Source of the DNA: JADLEX01 sp964586775
GTDB taxonomy: Bacteria > Lernaellota > Lernaellaia > JACKCT01
Direction of reading: 5' to 3'
Assembly: GCA_964586775.1 (NCBI GenBank)
Contig: CAZPJD010000027.1
Location: 1 to 37,732, forward strand
DNA length: 37,732 nucleotides
Notes under the pieces: model-generated
Told to the model about the DNA's origin: nothing
Databases searched by the model: none
What the model saw: the letters and a program-made list of their open reading frames with translations, nothing else
In this document: positions 15,858 through 24,503 of the stretch, piece by piece
Layout of the letters: each line of letters starts with the position of its first letter
How positions within the stretch are numbered: the first letter of the stretch is position 1
Translations under genes and position numbers: made by a program

Positions 15858-15886
15858 TAATTATTGAAAGCCGTGTCGTTTGTCAA
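15858..15886 (-). promoter_or_regulatory. Consensus sigma-70 promoter of the beta-helix gene
   Basis: On the minus strand, a perfect TTGACA (15886-15881) is followed after exactly 17 bp by TAATTA (15863-15858). The predicted start is near 15851, 36 nt before the ATG. It is one of the strongest promoter matches in the window and lies inside an AT-rich patch (15845-15895). Confidence 0.75.
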
Positions 15887-16016
15887 CACACAAAAGCGGA
15901 GATCTCTTGCCGCAGCGAAAACCGCATCCCCGGGCGAGAGTGGAAGGGCTTTGGGAAAGCGGCGTGGCGAGGATGAAGTCGCCGATGCCGCTATGAAACA
16001 GGACCGCGTCGGCCAT
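15861..16016 (-). pseudogene. 5' stump of a GT9 (heptosyltransferase-like) gene
   Basis: After an excellent Shine-Dalgarno (GGGAGGGG, about 5 nt away) an ATG at 16016 opens MADAVLFHSGIGDFILATPL, the classic N-terminus of GT9 glycosyltransferases (compare VRRYGLGNFILTLPL in the intact gene at 18066-20612). Homology stops there. About 31 unrelated residues (SQSPSTLARG onward) lead to a stop inside the promoter of the beta-helix gene. The start overlaps the end of the preceding glycosyltransferase by 26 nt, as in an operon. The rest of the gene appears to have been lost when the beta-helix cassette arrived. Confidence 0.6.
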
Positions 16017-17448
16017 CACCCCTCCCGCGAAAGTTGATCTCCCGAATTTCCAGCTTGGCACGGGCCTCGGGATTCATGTGCGACACGCCCGGGATCATTC
16101 GCACGAGCGACTGACTCGGCATGTAGATGTTGTACCCGGCCGTGTTCAGGCGGTCCGTGAGCTGCTGCCCGACGCCGGAACTGAGCAGAGGGTCCTGATC
16201 CCAACGGCGCGGATCGATGGGATGCACGACGTACGAGAGCGCTTCGAGCGTATCGCGCGTGCCGAACCACATGCCGTCGAACCATCCCGAAAACCAGATC
16301 GACCGATCGCGAAGCGCCATGAGCGTGCCCTCTTTGGCTTGCCAGATTTGCCCGTCGCCCAGGTTGTTTCGCTGGATGTTCATGGCGATCTTTCGCGCAT
16401 CGTCGATCGCGCTCCAATATTCGATCACCGCGTCAAAGAACCCTTCGCAGAGCTCGGCGTCGTCTTGCAACACGACCATCGCATCCCGCGGCGCGGTCAC
16501 CATGATGCGAAACGCGTCGTTGAAGGTCTTCCAAAAGCCCCGCTTGCCGCGATTCGTTGCGTGGCGGTGCATCGCAACGGGGATCTTCGCCGAACGAATC
16601 CACTCCTCGACGCGCGAATAGTCGGCGGTCGAGGCGTCGTCGAACACGTCCACGGCGACGTCGAACCCGGCCGATTCCTGCTCGAGTTGCGCTAGCAGCA
16701 CGAGGAGGTTCTCGGCGCGGTTGAACGTGGGAATGAACACGTGGAACGAACGCGGCGACGACTCCATCAGCGGTTTCGCGGGCGGCGCGAGAATCTTCGT
16801 CGGCGTATAGATCGTGCCGCCCTGCGCGCGGACCCTCAGCGCCAGTTCGAAGAGCGTAGGATGGCCGCGATAGGGTTCCCCCGGGGGTGGCGGCGCGCCC
16901 GGCGGCGGCAACTCCACGTCCATGGCCTCCCACAGACGTCGTCCCGCGAACCACGACCCGTCCACCCAACCCGAGGTGACGAAGTCGACGCCGTCGCGCT
17001 CGATCACGCCGGGGAAGACGGGGCTCCACCAACGGTAGAACGCCTTGGCGTCGCGCGGCAGATTCACCACCGTGCGGTTCGCGTCGGGAATCGCGTTCCA
17101 GATCCGTAGCACCTCGCCAAAGAAATTCGGCACGACGCGGCTGTGGTCCTGAAGCACGATCAAAAAGTCGGGCCTCTCCTCGCGGGCGATGGCGAAAATC
17201 TCATTATAGGTGCGCCACAGCCCGTCGCGGGCTCGATTTTGCGCGTGGCGCTCGTAGACGACGACGTCGGCGTGAGCCTCGGCGAACGATCGCACCGACG
17301 AGTAATCGCAGTCGGAGCAGTCGTCGCGAAAGTGAATCTTCACCCGGCGCCCGGCGGCTTGCGCGACCAGATCGCGCAGCAACGCCAAGGCGAATCGTGG
17401 GCGATTGAACGACGGCAGGAAGACGAGGAAGCTCGGATCGCCGGTCAT
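15991..17448 (-). CDS. Tandem two-domain GT2-like glycosyltransferase
   Basis: This 485-residue protein consists of two similar GT-A halves. The first begins FLVFLPSFNRPRFALALLRDL with LIVLQDHSRVV in the position of the DxD motif. The second, from about residue 230, begins FHVFIPTFNRAENLLVLLAQL with MVVLQDDAELCEGFF. Both have a WFxG acceptor-region motif (SWFAGRRLW, MWFGTRDTL). The LQDD of the second half looks more canonical than the LQDH of the first, so one half may be catalytic or the two may transfer different sugars. A proline-rich linker (PPPGAPPPPGE) lies between them. The start ATG overlaps the upstream methyltransferase stop (ATGA). It is likely cytoplasmic. Confidence 0.8.
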   Translation of the reverse strand: MTGDPSFLVFLPSFNRPRFALALLRDLVAQAAGRRVKIHFRDDCSDCDYSSVRSFAEAHADVVVYERHAQNRARDGLWRTYNEIFAIAREERPDFLIVLQDHSRVVPNFFGEVLRIWNAIPDANRTVVNLPRDAKAFYRWWSPVFPGVIERDGVDFVTSGWVDGSWFAGRRLWEAMDVELPPPGAPPPPGEPYRGHPTLFELALRVRAQGGTIYTPTKILAPPAKPLMESSPRSFHVFIPTFNRAENLLVLLAQLEQESAGFDVAVDVFDDASTADYSRVEEWIRSAKIPVAMHRHATNRGKRGFWKTFNDAFRIMVTAPRDAMVVLQDDAELCEGFFDAVIEYWSAIDDARKIAMNIQRNNLGDGQIWQAKEGTLMALRDRSIWFSGWFDGMWFGTRDTLEALSYVVHPIDPRRWDQDPLLSSGVGQQLTDRLNTAGYNIYMPSQSLVRMIPGVSHMNPEARAKLEIREINFRGRGDGRRGPVS

Positions 17449-18050
17449 GGCTTTACGCACCAAGCGACTTCGCCGCCGCCGCATCGAAAGCGGCGCGGTG
17501 CGTCCGCCGCGCGCACCACCTCGACCACGAAACCCACGGCGCGGTACTTGTCGTACCAGTCCGCGCCCGGCCCCCACCAATGGTCGCTCTCGCCCGGGGT
17601 GTCGAACAACTCCGTCACCGCTCCCACGATCGGCACCTCGATCATCGCCACTCCGCCCGGTTTCATCACGCGGTGGATCTCGGCGATCGCCTTGTCGACT
17701 TCGCGGATGTGTTCGAGCACGTGCGACGCCCATACCACGTCCACGCACGCGTCGCCGAGAGGCACCTCACACAGGTCGCCCTGGATGTCGATCTCACGCG
17801 CGGTGTCCGTGTCGAATCCGATGTACTTGCCGAACGCGCGCAGGTACTTCGCCACGCACGGTTCCGGCGCGACGTGCAGCACCGCACGCGACGCGGCGCC
17901 TTCCAGCAGCCCGCGCTCGCGGGCGATGAGCCACTGGTGGCGCATGCGTTCCAGCGATCGGCAAATGGGGCATCGCGCGTTCTGGCGCCCGCGATACTCC
18001 TGAAACGCGCCGACGTAGCTGCACAGTGGGCACTCGTATTCGTCGCTCAT
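17445..18050 (-). CDS. Methyltransferase with N-terminal zinc ribbon
   Basis: This 201-residue protein starts with a four-cysteine ribbon (CPLC at about 7-10 and CPIC at about 28-31). A class I methyltransferase fold follows: VLHVAPEPCVAKYL at motif I, YIGFDTDT after strand 2, DVVWASHVLEHIREVDKAIAEIHRVMKPGG (Methyltransf_11 pattern). Such zinc-ribbon methyltransferases are common in surface polysaccharide clusters. The ATG at 18050 is preferred over the GTG at 18056 because GGGAG lies 5 nt before it. It is followed with a 4-nt overlap by the tandem glycosyltransferase. Confidence 0.86.
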   Translation of the reverse strand: MSDEYECPLCSYVGAFQEYRGRQNARCPICRSLERMRHQWLIARERGLLEGAASRAVLHVAPEPCVAKYLRAFGKYIGFDTDTAREIDIQGDLCEVPLGDACVDVVWASHVLEHIREVDKAIAEIHRVMKPGGVAMIEVPIVGAVTELFDTPGESDHWWGPGADWYDKYRAVGFVVEVVRAADAPRRFRCGGGEVAWCVKP

Positions 18051-18065
18051 CCGCACTCCCGTCGA

Positions 18066-20612
18066 TTACGGGGCAAAATACCCATAACGCACGCAGCCCG
18101 CGAGACGACCCACCCGCCACGCGAGCCGCGAGATAAAGTCGAGATACTCGTCGTCGTACACGCCCGGCGGCTCGCCGTCGTCCACGATCACGGCGCTCGC
18201 ACCGAGCCCGCGCGCGAGGGCGTCGCGATGGGCGCGGTCGAGCGTTCGCGCCGGCGCGTGCAGGTATACGTCGTTCGCGCCGAGACTGGGCCGCGCAACA
18301 TGCCGTCCATATCTCTCGTACGCGTCCGCATCGTAGATTCCCAGAACTTCGATTCCCCGCGCGCGCAGCGGGCGCAGCTTTTCGAGCAGCGCCGATTCAA
18401 AATAGTCCGACGAAACGACGATCGTCTTCATTCCCGCGGCGAGCGCCGCGTCGCGGCCGACAACTCGAAGACCGCCGAGGTCGCCCCACTTCTTCGGATC
18501 GTCGTCCACAATTCCGCCTACACCCAGTGAACGCAGATCGCGCAACCCGGCCGCGCGCTTCGTGTGCTGCCCCGCGCCATAGAGATACCATCCCGGCGGA
18601 ACTGATGCCGCGATGGCGTCGAGCGCCGCCGCCAGATACTCCCCGTTCGGCGCGACGGGGATTCGAATCGCTCCGTCGAGTTGCCCTGCCGAGGCTCCGC
18701 TTCCCGCATCCGCCGAAAATACCCGCGTGGACAAACGCACGGGCGCGTTCGCAAACTCTCGGCGGTGAATGACGGGCACGATTGTCTCCGCGCGCGCCGC
18801 TCGTTCCCGCCAGATCCCGCGTGCGCGACGCGCGAGTCCCGACCACTCGGTGCGCGCCTCGACCCATCGCGCCCCGACGGGCGTAGCACAATGTGCTTTC
18901 GCGATGTACGTCGAACCGAATCCGTAGCGCGCAAACACGCGAAAGAGGTCGCCCACCGTTTCGCGATGCCGGTGGCGCACCACCGCGTGTTCGGCAAATC
19001 GCACGCACCATCGGCCGTGCTTGCGCAGTCGAAACGTCAGGTCGAAATCGCCGCCGGACTTGAGGTCTTCGTTGAACCGTCCGATCGCGTCGATCGTCTC
19101 GCGCCGCCAGAAGCAGTTGACCGTCGGCACGCCGTACGCCTCGGCGGTCTCGACCTCGGCGCCCGGGAACAAATGCGGCGAGCGCGCCTGAAAATGCGCC
19201 ACGTCGCTATCGGGATTGAGCGCGTCGGTGCGGCCCGCGACGCAGCCGATTTCGGAATGCGCGAACCACTCGGCGCCGTTTGCGATCCAGTCCGGCTCGG
19301 CGACCGCATCGTCGTCGATGAAGGCCAGCACCTCGCTGCGTGCGGCCTCGATGCCGCGATTGCGCGCCGCGTAGCTGGAGTGCCGGTGGTTCGCGAACTC
19401 ATATCGCACGCTCGGATACGCGTGGATGACGCTTTTCGTGTCGTCACTCGAATCGTTGTCGACGACGATGATCTCGTATCGCTCGCGCGGATACGTCTGC
19501 GCCAGCAACGAATCGATCGTCGCGGCGAGCCGCGCTCCGCGATTGCGCGTCGGCACGATGACCGACACATAGGGCCTCGGCCTCGTCAGAGGCTCGTATT
19601 CGACGTTCCCCAGCACCGCGTCGAGCGCGCGGAGCACCTCGACGGGATCGAGCATCTCCATGCACCACGCGCGCCGCGGGCGCCCGCCACCCGCGACGAA
19701 GCACGGCGAGCACGCCAGCCGTTCGCGCGCGATGGCGTGACGACTCGCGAGCGGCGGGTTCTTCTTCCACGACGTGGGGCCGAAGAGCGCCACCACCGGC
19801 GCGCCCACCGCCGCGCCCAGGTGCATGAGCCCCGAATCGTTGCTGACCATCGCGGCCGCGCGCGCAAGGACACCCGCCGCACCCGATAGCGAGGTGCGTC
19901 CCGCGAGGTTCGCGACGCGATTCGTCGTGATCTGGCGCATCACGTCGTTCGCCACGTCCACTTCATCGGGCCCGCCAAGCAGCACCGTGTGCGTTCCGCG
20001 CGCCGCGAGCAAATCGACGAGCCGCGCGAAAGACGCCGCCGGCCAGCGCTTTTGTTCCCAATCGCCGTGGCAGCCCGGGTGCATCGCGACGAATCGCTCG
20101 GGCACACCGTGTTCGCGCAGCGCGGTTTCGGCCTCGGCGCGGCCATGTTCGTTCAGTTCGATGCTCGGCGCGAGAAATTCCGCATCCGCGCCGAGCGCGC
20201 GGAGCAGATCGAGATTCAGCTCCGCCTCCGTTCGCGCGGGATCGGCGGCAAGACGAATCGACGCGGGATTCTCCTTGCGGGGAATATCGTGGCAGACCGT
20301 CGTCGCCCCCGCCGCATTCGCCGCCGATATCAGCGGCGCGTCGATGGTGGGATAGGTGAAGAGCACCGCATCGGGGCGTTCGTCGGCAAACCAGCGGGCG
20401 GCTTGCTCCGCGTTTTCGTAGATGACCCGGCGCAGATTCGGGCAGGTCATTTGCGCGATCGAAGCGCAGCGCGATTCGATGAACAAGACCACCTCGGCGC
20501 GCGGAAGTGCGCGGTGTGCGGCCTCGATGAGCGGCAGCGTCAAAATGAAATTGCCCAGCCCGTAACGGCGGACAATGACGATCTTGCGCATCGGTATTGG
20601 CGCTTCGGTCAT
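18066..20612 (-). CDS. GT9-GT2-nucleotide-binding fusion glycosyltransferase
   Basis: This is an 848-residue three-part protein. Residues 1-340 are a GT9 heptosyltransferase-like GT-B enzyme (VRRYGLGNFILTLPLIEAA; MHPGCHGDWEQKRWP; VSNDSGLMHLGAAVGAPVVALFGPT). Residues about 350-640 are a GT2 domain (YVSVIVPTRNRGARLAATIDSLLAQTYP; FIDDDAVAEPDWI; GGDFDLTFRLRK). The last ~190 residues contain YLYGAGQHTKRAAGL ... GIVDDDPKKWG ... TIVVSSDYFESALLEKL, a Rossmann-like module of the kind attached to sugar-modifying enzymes. No membrane segment is visible. It probably adds two successive sugars to a lipid- or protein-linked glycan. The start at 20612 has only a weak ribosome site; ATG 20591 is an alternative. 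Confidence 0.82.
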   Translation of the reverse strand: MTEAPIPMRKIVIVRRYGLGNFILTLPLIEAAHRALPRAEVVLFIESRCASIAQMTCPNLRRVIYENAEQAARWFADERPDAVLFTYPTIDAPLISAANAAGATTVCHDIPRKENPASIRLAADPARTEAELNLDLLRALGADAEFLAPSIELNEHGRAEAETALREHGVPERFVAMHPGCHGDWEQKRWPAASFARLVDLLAARGTHTVLLGGPDEVDVANDVMRQITTNRVANLAGRTSLSGAAGVLARAAAMVSNDSGLMHLGAAVGAPVVALFGPTSWKKNPPLASRHAIARERLACSPCFVAGGGRPRRAWCMEMLDPVEVLRALDAVLGNVEYEPLTRPRPYVSVIVPTRNRGARLAATIDSLLAQTYPRERYEIIVVDNDSSDDTKSVIHAYPSVRYEFANHRHSSYAARNRGIEAARSEVLAFIDDDAVAEPDWIANGAEWFAHSEIGCVAGRTDALNPDSDVAHFQARSPHLFPGAEVETAEAYGVPTVNCFWRRETIDAIGRFNEDLKSGGDFDLTFRLRKHGRWCVRFAEHAVVRHRHRETVGDLFRVFARYGFGSTYIAKAHCATPVGARWVEARTEWSGLARRARGIWRERAARAETIVPVIHRREFANAPVRLSTRVFSADAGSGASAGQLDGAIRIPVAPNGEYLAAALDAIAASVPPGWYLYGAGQHTKRAAGLRDLRSLGVGGIVDDDPKKWGDLGGLRVVGRDAALAAGMKTIVVSSDYFESALLEKLRPLRARGIEVLGIYDADAYERYGRHVARPSLGANDVYLHAPARTLDRAHRDALARGLGASAVIVDDGEPPGVYDDEYLDFISRLAWRVGRLAGCVRYGYFAP

Positions 20613-20759
20613 GTTTCGGCGGTCTATGTGCGTGGTTCACGCAATATCAGTGTTCTTTTCGGGCGTAAATGCTTCGCGCTTGACGAAATTCGGCCGCGTC
20701 CTTGACAGCGGGGCGCGCCCGCGCCGAAATCGCCACGATCAATTCGATATGGGGCGGCG

Positions 20760-22508
20760 GTGGAACGACCCGGGGCAGTTGGCAAAGCGCGCAGGGCCGA
20801 ATGGGCGATCCTCGTCGCGCTTTTGCCGCTCATCGCGTTCCTGCGCTTGCCGACCATGGCGAACGGCCTGTGCGACCCCGATCTGGGGACGCCCGCCTAT
20901 GCGTCGCGCCTGATTCTCGATGGTCGCTGCGCGTATTCCGATGCGGTGGTGACCAAACCGCCCGGCACCCTCGCGCTCTACGCCGCGAGCTTCGCGCTCT
21001 TCGGCCGCGACATGCGTCCCGTGTATGCCCTGGCGACGCTCTTCGCGTGGGCCTGTTGCCTGTGCCTCTTCAGCATCGTCGCGCGGGCCGTGAGCCCAAT
21101 CGCCGGGTTCGCCGCGGCGGGCCTTTACGCGCTCTATCAGGCCGAGATGGTCAGCGCGGGCGCGTGCCCAAACTTCGAGTATTGGACGCTTGCGCCCGCG
21201 CTGGTCGCGTTGCTCGCGCTTTCCCGCCCGCCGGGCACACGGCGACATCTCGCGGCGGGGGTGGCGGCCGCCGTCGCCATTGCGATGAAGCAGTCGGCGC
21301 TCTTTTTCGCCGCCGCATTCGCCATCGAGATCGCCATCCGCCGATCCGCCGGCGCGCGGTGGTCGTTCGCGTCGTCGGCGCGCGCGCTCGCCGAATTCGC
21401 CGCCGGCGGCCTCGTCGGCGCGCTACCCTTCGTCGCGATCATGGCCGCGACGGGATGCCTCGGCGCCGCCCTGGATCAGCTCAACCCCTTCGGCATGTTC
21501 GGCTATCGGGCCGGCGCGGATTGGACGACCACGTCGCGACTCGTCGCGAATCAGTGGCTGCGTCTGTGGCGATCGAGCCCCGCGCTTCTTTCCGCCGCAA
21601 TCTTCGCCATCGGATTTCTCGCCGCCGCTCCGTCTTGGCGAAATTCCGGCGCGCCGGTGCGGTTGTGGTTTTTGTATGCGCTGGCGGCCCTCGTTTCGCT
21701 GCTGATGGGCGGGCATTGGTACGGGCACTACTTCGTCGTGCTGTTCCCCGTGGCGTGCCTGATGGTCGGCGCGGCGCTGACGCCGCTCGTCCTCGCGCGT
21801 CCGCCTCGCATCCGCGCGGCGTTGATAGCCATCGCCCTCGTCGCGATCGGCTTCGACATGCGAACCGAGCTGTCCTGGGCGTCGCTTGCCGCGCGCGGCC
21901 TGGCGCGCGAATCGACGCCTTTTTCCGCCGCGATCGCGTCGCGAAACCGCGACTTCGTTTTCGAGCGCGCCGCGCACAACCAGATGGCGAATCATCTGGA
22001 GTGGCAGCCCACCCTCGCCGCCGCCGCCGATTTCGTCCGCCCGCGCCTCGTGCCGGGCGACACGATCTGGACCTACGACTACCTGCCCGAGATGTACCTG
22101 TTCCTCGACGCCTTCGCGCCGACGCGGCATCAGGAAAATTTCGAGATCGTCGCGGCCGATGACCTGTCTCACCCGCTGCACAACTACGGGCTTTGGCACG
22201 TGCGCACCGACGATGACGTGCTGCGCGCGCGTGCCGATCTCTTGGCCTCATTCGCCGACAATCCGCCGCGATTCGTCTTCCGTTACGCGCAGGACTGCCG
22301 CCGCCACGCGCCGTTTCCCGGGCGTGGGCGCGTTCCGCCGAACTGGCCGCGCAACATCTGGGGCGACCCGATGGCGCACTGCCCGCCGCGCGTGGAGTCC
22401 TTCGCCGAACTCGAGGATTTCCTGCGCGCGAACTACCTCGTCGTGCCCTGGACGTGGGATTCGGTGATTGCGATCTACGAATTCGGCGCGGCGGACGACT
22501 CGCCCTGA
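20760..22508 (+). CDS. GT39/ArnT-like polytopic membrane glycosyltransferase
   Basis: This 582-residue integral membrane protein has about nine to ten hydrophobic helices in the first 390 residues and a soluble C-terminal domain. The N-terminal loop after TM1 contains CDPDLGTPAYASRLILDGRCAYSD and VTKPPGTLALYAA, where the acidic pair and KPPG fit the PMT/ArnT family. These enzymes use polyprenyl-phosphate sugars at the periplasmic face. A GTG start is used (GGGGCGG lies just upstream). The gene diverges from the GT9-GT2 fusion and its 3' end overlaps the oppositely oriented lipoprotein gene by 34 nt. The 24504-26111 gene is a paralogue with the same loop organisation. Confidence 0.82.
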   Translation: MERPGAVGKARRAEWAILVALLPLIAFLRLPTMANGLCDPDLGTPAYASRLILDGRCAYSDAVVTKPPGTLALYAASFALFGRDMRPVYALATLFAWACCLCLFSIVARAVSPIAGFAAAGLYALYQAEMVSAGACPNFEYWTLAPALVALLALSRPPGTRRHLAAGVAAAVAIAMKQSALFFAAAFAIEIAIRRSAGARWSFASSARALAEFAAGGLVGALPFVAIMAATGCLGAALDQLNPFGMFGYRAGADWTTTSRLVANQWLRLWRSSPALLSAAIFAIGFLAAAPSWRNSGAPVRLWFLYALAALVSLLMGGHWYGHYFVVLFPVACLMVGAALTPLVLARPPRIRAALIAIALVAIGFDMRTELSWASLAARGLARESTPFSAAIASRNRDFVFERAAHNQMANHLEWQPTLAAAADFVRPRLVPGDTIWTYDYLPEMYLFLDAFAPTRHQENFEIVAADDLSHPLHNYGLWHVRTDDDVLRARADLLASFADNPPRFVFRYAQDCRRHAPFPGRGRVPPNWPRNIWGDPMAHCPPRVESFAELEDFLRANYLVVPWTWDSVIAIYEFGAADDSP

Positions 22509-24391
22509 TCCTCGGGTCCGACGTAGATCGGGCTCGTCCACGCCATCTCGCCGTCCACCTGCTCGACACGCAGGTAGTAGAACCCGCGCGCGGGCGGCGA
22601 CGGATCGCGCCACTCGCCCTCGACATCCATCATGCCCGGCACCTCGGCGGCGACGACCCGGATCGACTGATCGCCAAGATCGCCGCGAAACACGGTCGTC
22701 GCGCGCACGATGTTGGTGCCATGCACGACGAAGCGACCCTTCGCCTCGGCCCCCGTCGGCAGCACGCCGCCGATCGCAACGTCGCCCGCCGTGAACTCGA
22801 CGACGATCCGCGCGCCGGTGGTGGCGTAAGCGCGCCGCGCGCGCAGGGCATCGAGGATGCCCGCGCGATCGAAACGATCGGCGACGAGCGCCGTGATGCC
22901 GCCGGTGTCGAGAATGATCGGCAACTTGCGGAAGTAGTTGGTCGAGCCCGGGCGCGCGTTGTGGTTGTCCGACCCGCCGACGAGCCCGTAGTGCGGCCCG
23001 GACAGCAGCGCCGTGCGCACGTCGCTTTTTGGATCGAGCGTCGATTCCGGCATGCGGCCGGGGCACGACACGCACTCGCAGCTCCCGTGGCTCGACGTGA
23101 CCTCGACGACGGGCGACGCGGGGTCGGGCCTGCCCGAAAACGCCACGGGCGCCCAGTTCGCGCACGTGTGATGGCGGATGACGATGGCGTCGTGCGGGCG
23201 CATGAAGTCGAGTAGCGCGTCGAAGGTGGCGCACTCGGGCTGCGTCGCCCCGCAACGCACGGAGCGACCGGGAAAGAGCAGGTGCGCGTGGCCCTCGGTC
23301 TCGGATTTCACGCCGCCGAAGGGAAACGACGCCGTCCACTCATAGCCCGCGAACGTCACGAACCGGCCCGGCGCATTCCACGTCTCGGCGGCGTCCATCA
23401 GAGATTCCCACTGGTCGTGGCTCATCGCACAGCCCCAGATGGCCTCGACGTGATCGGTGACGGCGGCGAAATCCAGAAACGCGGTGTCGCGCGCGTAACG
23501 ATATGCGCCGCCCGGAGTCTCGGTCGTGAACCCGTCGGAATACCCCGTGTGGCTGTGAGGGTCCCCCCACAGCAGCAACCCCGAGCGGGGCGCGTCGTCC
23601 ACCACGATGGGATTCGAGCGACCGATTTCCAGCTCCTGTTGTCCCTCACGACGAATGATGCCGAAGCGGAAGACGCCGTTCTTTTCCGGCGACCAATTGA
23701 TCGTCGCCACGCCGTTCGCGTCGGTGCGCAGCGGCGGAAGATTTGGGCGTTCGCCGTTGATCTCCAGACGCAGTTCGCCCGGGTCGGTCGAGGCGTTGCC
23801 CCATCGGTCGAGGCTCGCGATGCGAATGCCGATCGGCTGGCCGACGCGCGCGTAAGACGGCGCGACCACACGCACGGCGATCGGCGCGCCGGCGCGCACC
23901 TCGCCGCTGCACGTGCCGATCGGCGTTTCGGTATTCGACGCCGCGTCACGCACGAGAAACTCGACGGGCAGCGCGGGCGTCGAGCGCAGCGGCAACCGGA
24001 ATTGCTGCACACGGATGCGCAGCTCGCGGCCCTTGAGAGCCTTGTCCAGAACGACGGGCACATCGAAGCGCGAGCGCGACTCGGAACCGCAATCGCCTTT
24101 CGCGTCTCCGGTGCCGACGGTCAATTCCTCGCCGTCCACGATGTTCGCATACACGAGCGGACGCGGATCGACCTCGTCGGGATACTTCACGCCCGGCAGC
24201 CGCACGACGAGTACGTTCCCATCAGGGTTATCGGCGAAACGCAGTTTCATCTCGGCGTCGTCGAGCGAGCCCACCGCTCCCGCGAGAGGCTCGACGCACT
24301 CCACCGCGGGCGCGGCCCGCGACGGCGCTCGCGTGCATGCTGAAAAGGTCGCCAACGCTGCGACTAACCATAAAACGCGAAAACGACTCAT
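22475..24391 (-). CDS. PHP/DUF3604-type metallohydrolase lipoprotein
   Basis: The 638-residue product has a lipoprotein signal (LWLVAALATFSAC, Cys at about 19). An N-terminal beta-rich region (to about 290) includes an Ig-like segment (PIAVRVVAPSYARVGQPIGI). The PHP-like metal-binding domain follows: LLWGDPHSHTGYSDGF, AAVTDHVEAIWG, VIRHHTCANW and VGGSDNHNARPGSTN. This is the DUF3604 layout, a family of predicted periplasmic phosphoesterase-like enzymes with no assigned substrate. A cysteine-rich loop (CECVSCPG) sits in the middle. GGAGG lies 14 nt before the ATG, somewhat far. It is flanked by two GT39-like membrane enzymes, and its 3' end overlaps the first one. Confidence 0.84.
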   Translation of the reverse strand: MSRFRVLWLVAALATFSACTRAPSRAAPAVECVEPLAGAVGSLDDAEMKLRFADNPDGNVLVVRLPGVKYPDEVDPRPLVYANIVDGEELTVGTGDAKGDCGSESRSRFDVPVVLDKALKGRELRIRVQQFRLPLRSTPALPVEFLVRDAASNTETPIGTCSGEVRAGAPIAVRVVAPSYARVGQPIGIRIASLDRWGNASTDPGELRLEINGERPNLPPLRTDANGVATINWSPEKNGVFRFGIIRREGQQELEIGRSNPIVVDDAPRSGLLLWGDPHSHTGYSDGFTTETPGGAYRYARDTAFLDFAAVTDHVEAIWGCAMSHDQWESLMDAAETWNAPGRFVTFAGYEWTASFPFGGVKSETEGHAHLLFPGRSVRCGATQPECATFDALLDFMRPHDAIVIRHHTCANWAPVAFSGRPDPASPVVEVTSSHGSCECVSCPGRMPESTLDPKSDVRTALLSGPHYGLVGGSDNHNARPGSTNYFRKLPIILDTGGITALVADRFDRAGILDALRARRAYATTGARIVVEFTAGDVAIGGVLPTGAEAKGRFVVHGTNIVRATTVFRGDLGDQSIRVVAAEVPGMMDVEGEWRDPSPPARGFYYLRVEQVDGEMAWTSPIYVGPEDQGESSAAPNS

Positions 24392-24503
24392 CGGCTCAGT
24401 CGATTCCTCCCAAGCTTTGTCCCGACGCGAAAAACAGCTAATAGAGAACACACGCCGACAACGCAAGCAACCGGCCAGCGGGCAACAAGCGGGCGGACTC
24501 GAT

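Noticed and set aside
20702..20735. TTGACA at 20702 as promoter of the 20760 membrane protein gene
   Set aside because: No acceptable -10 box follows at 16-18 bp; the sequence there is nearly all G and C.
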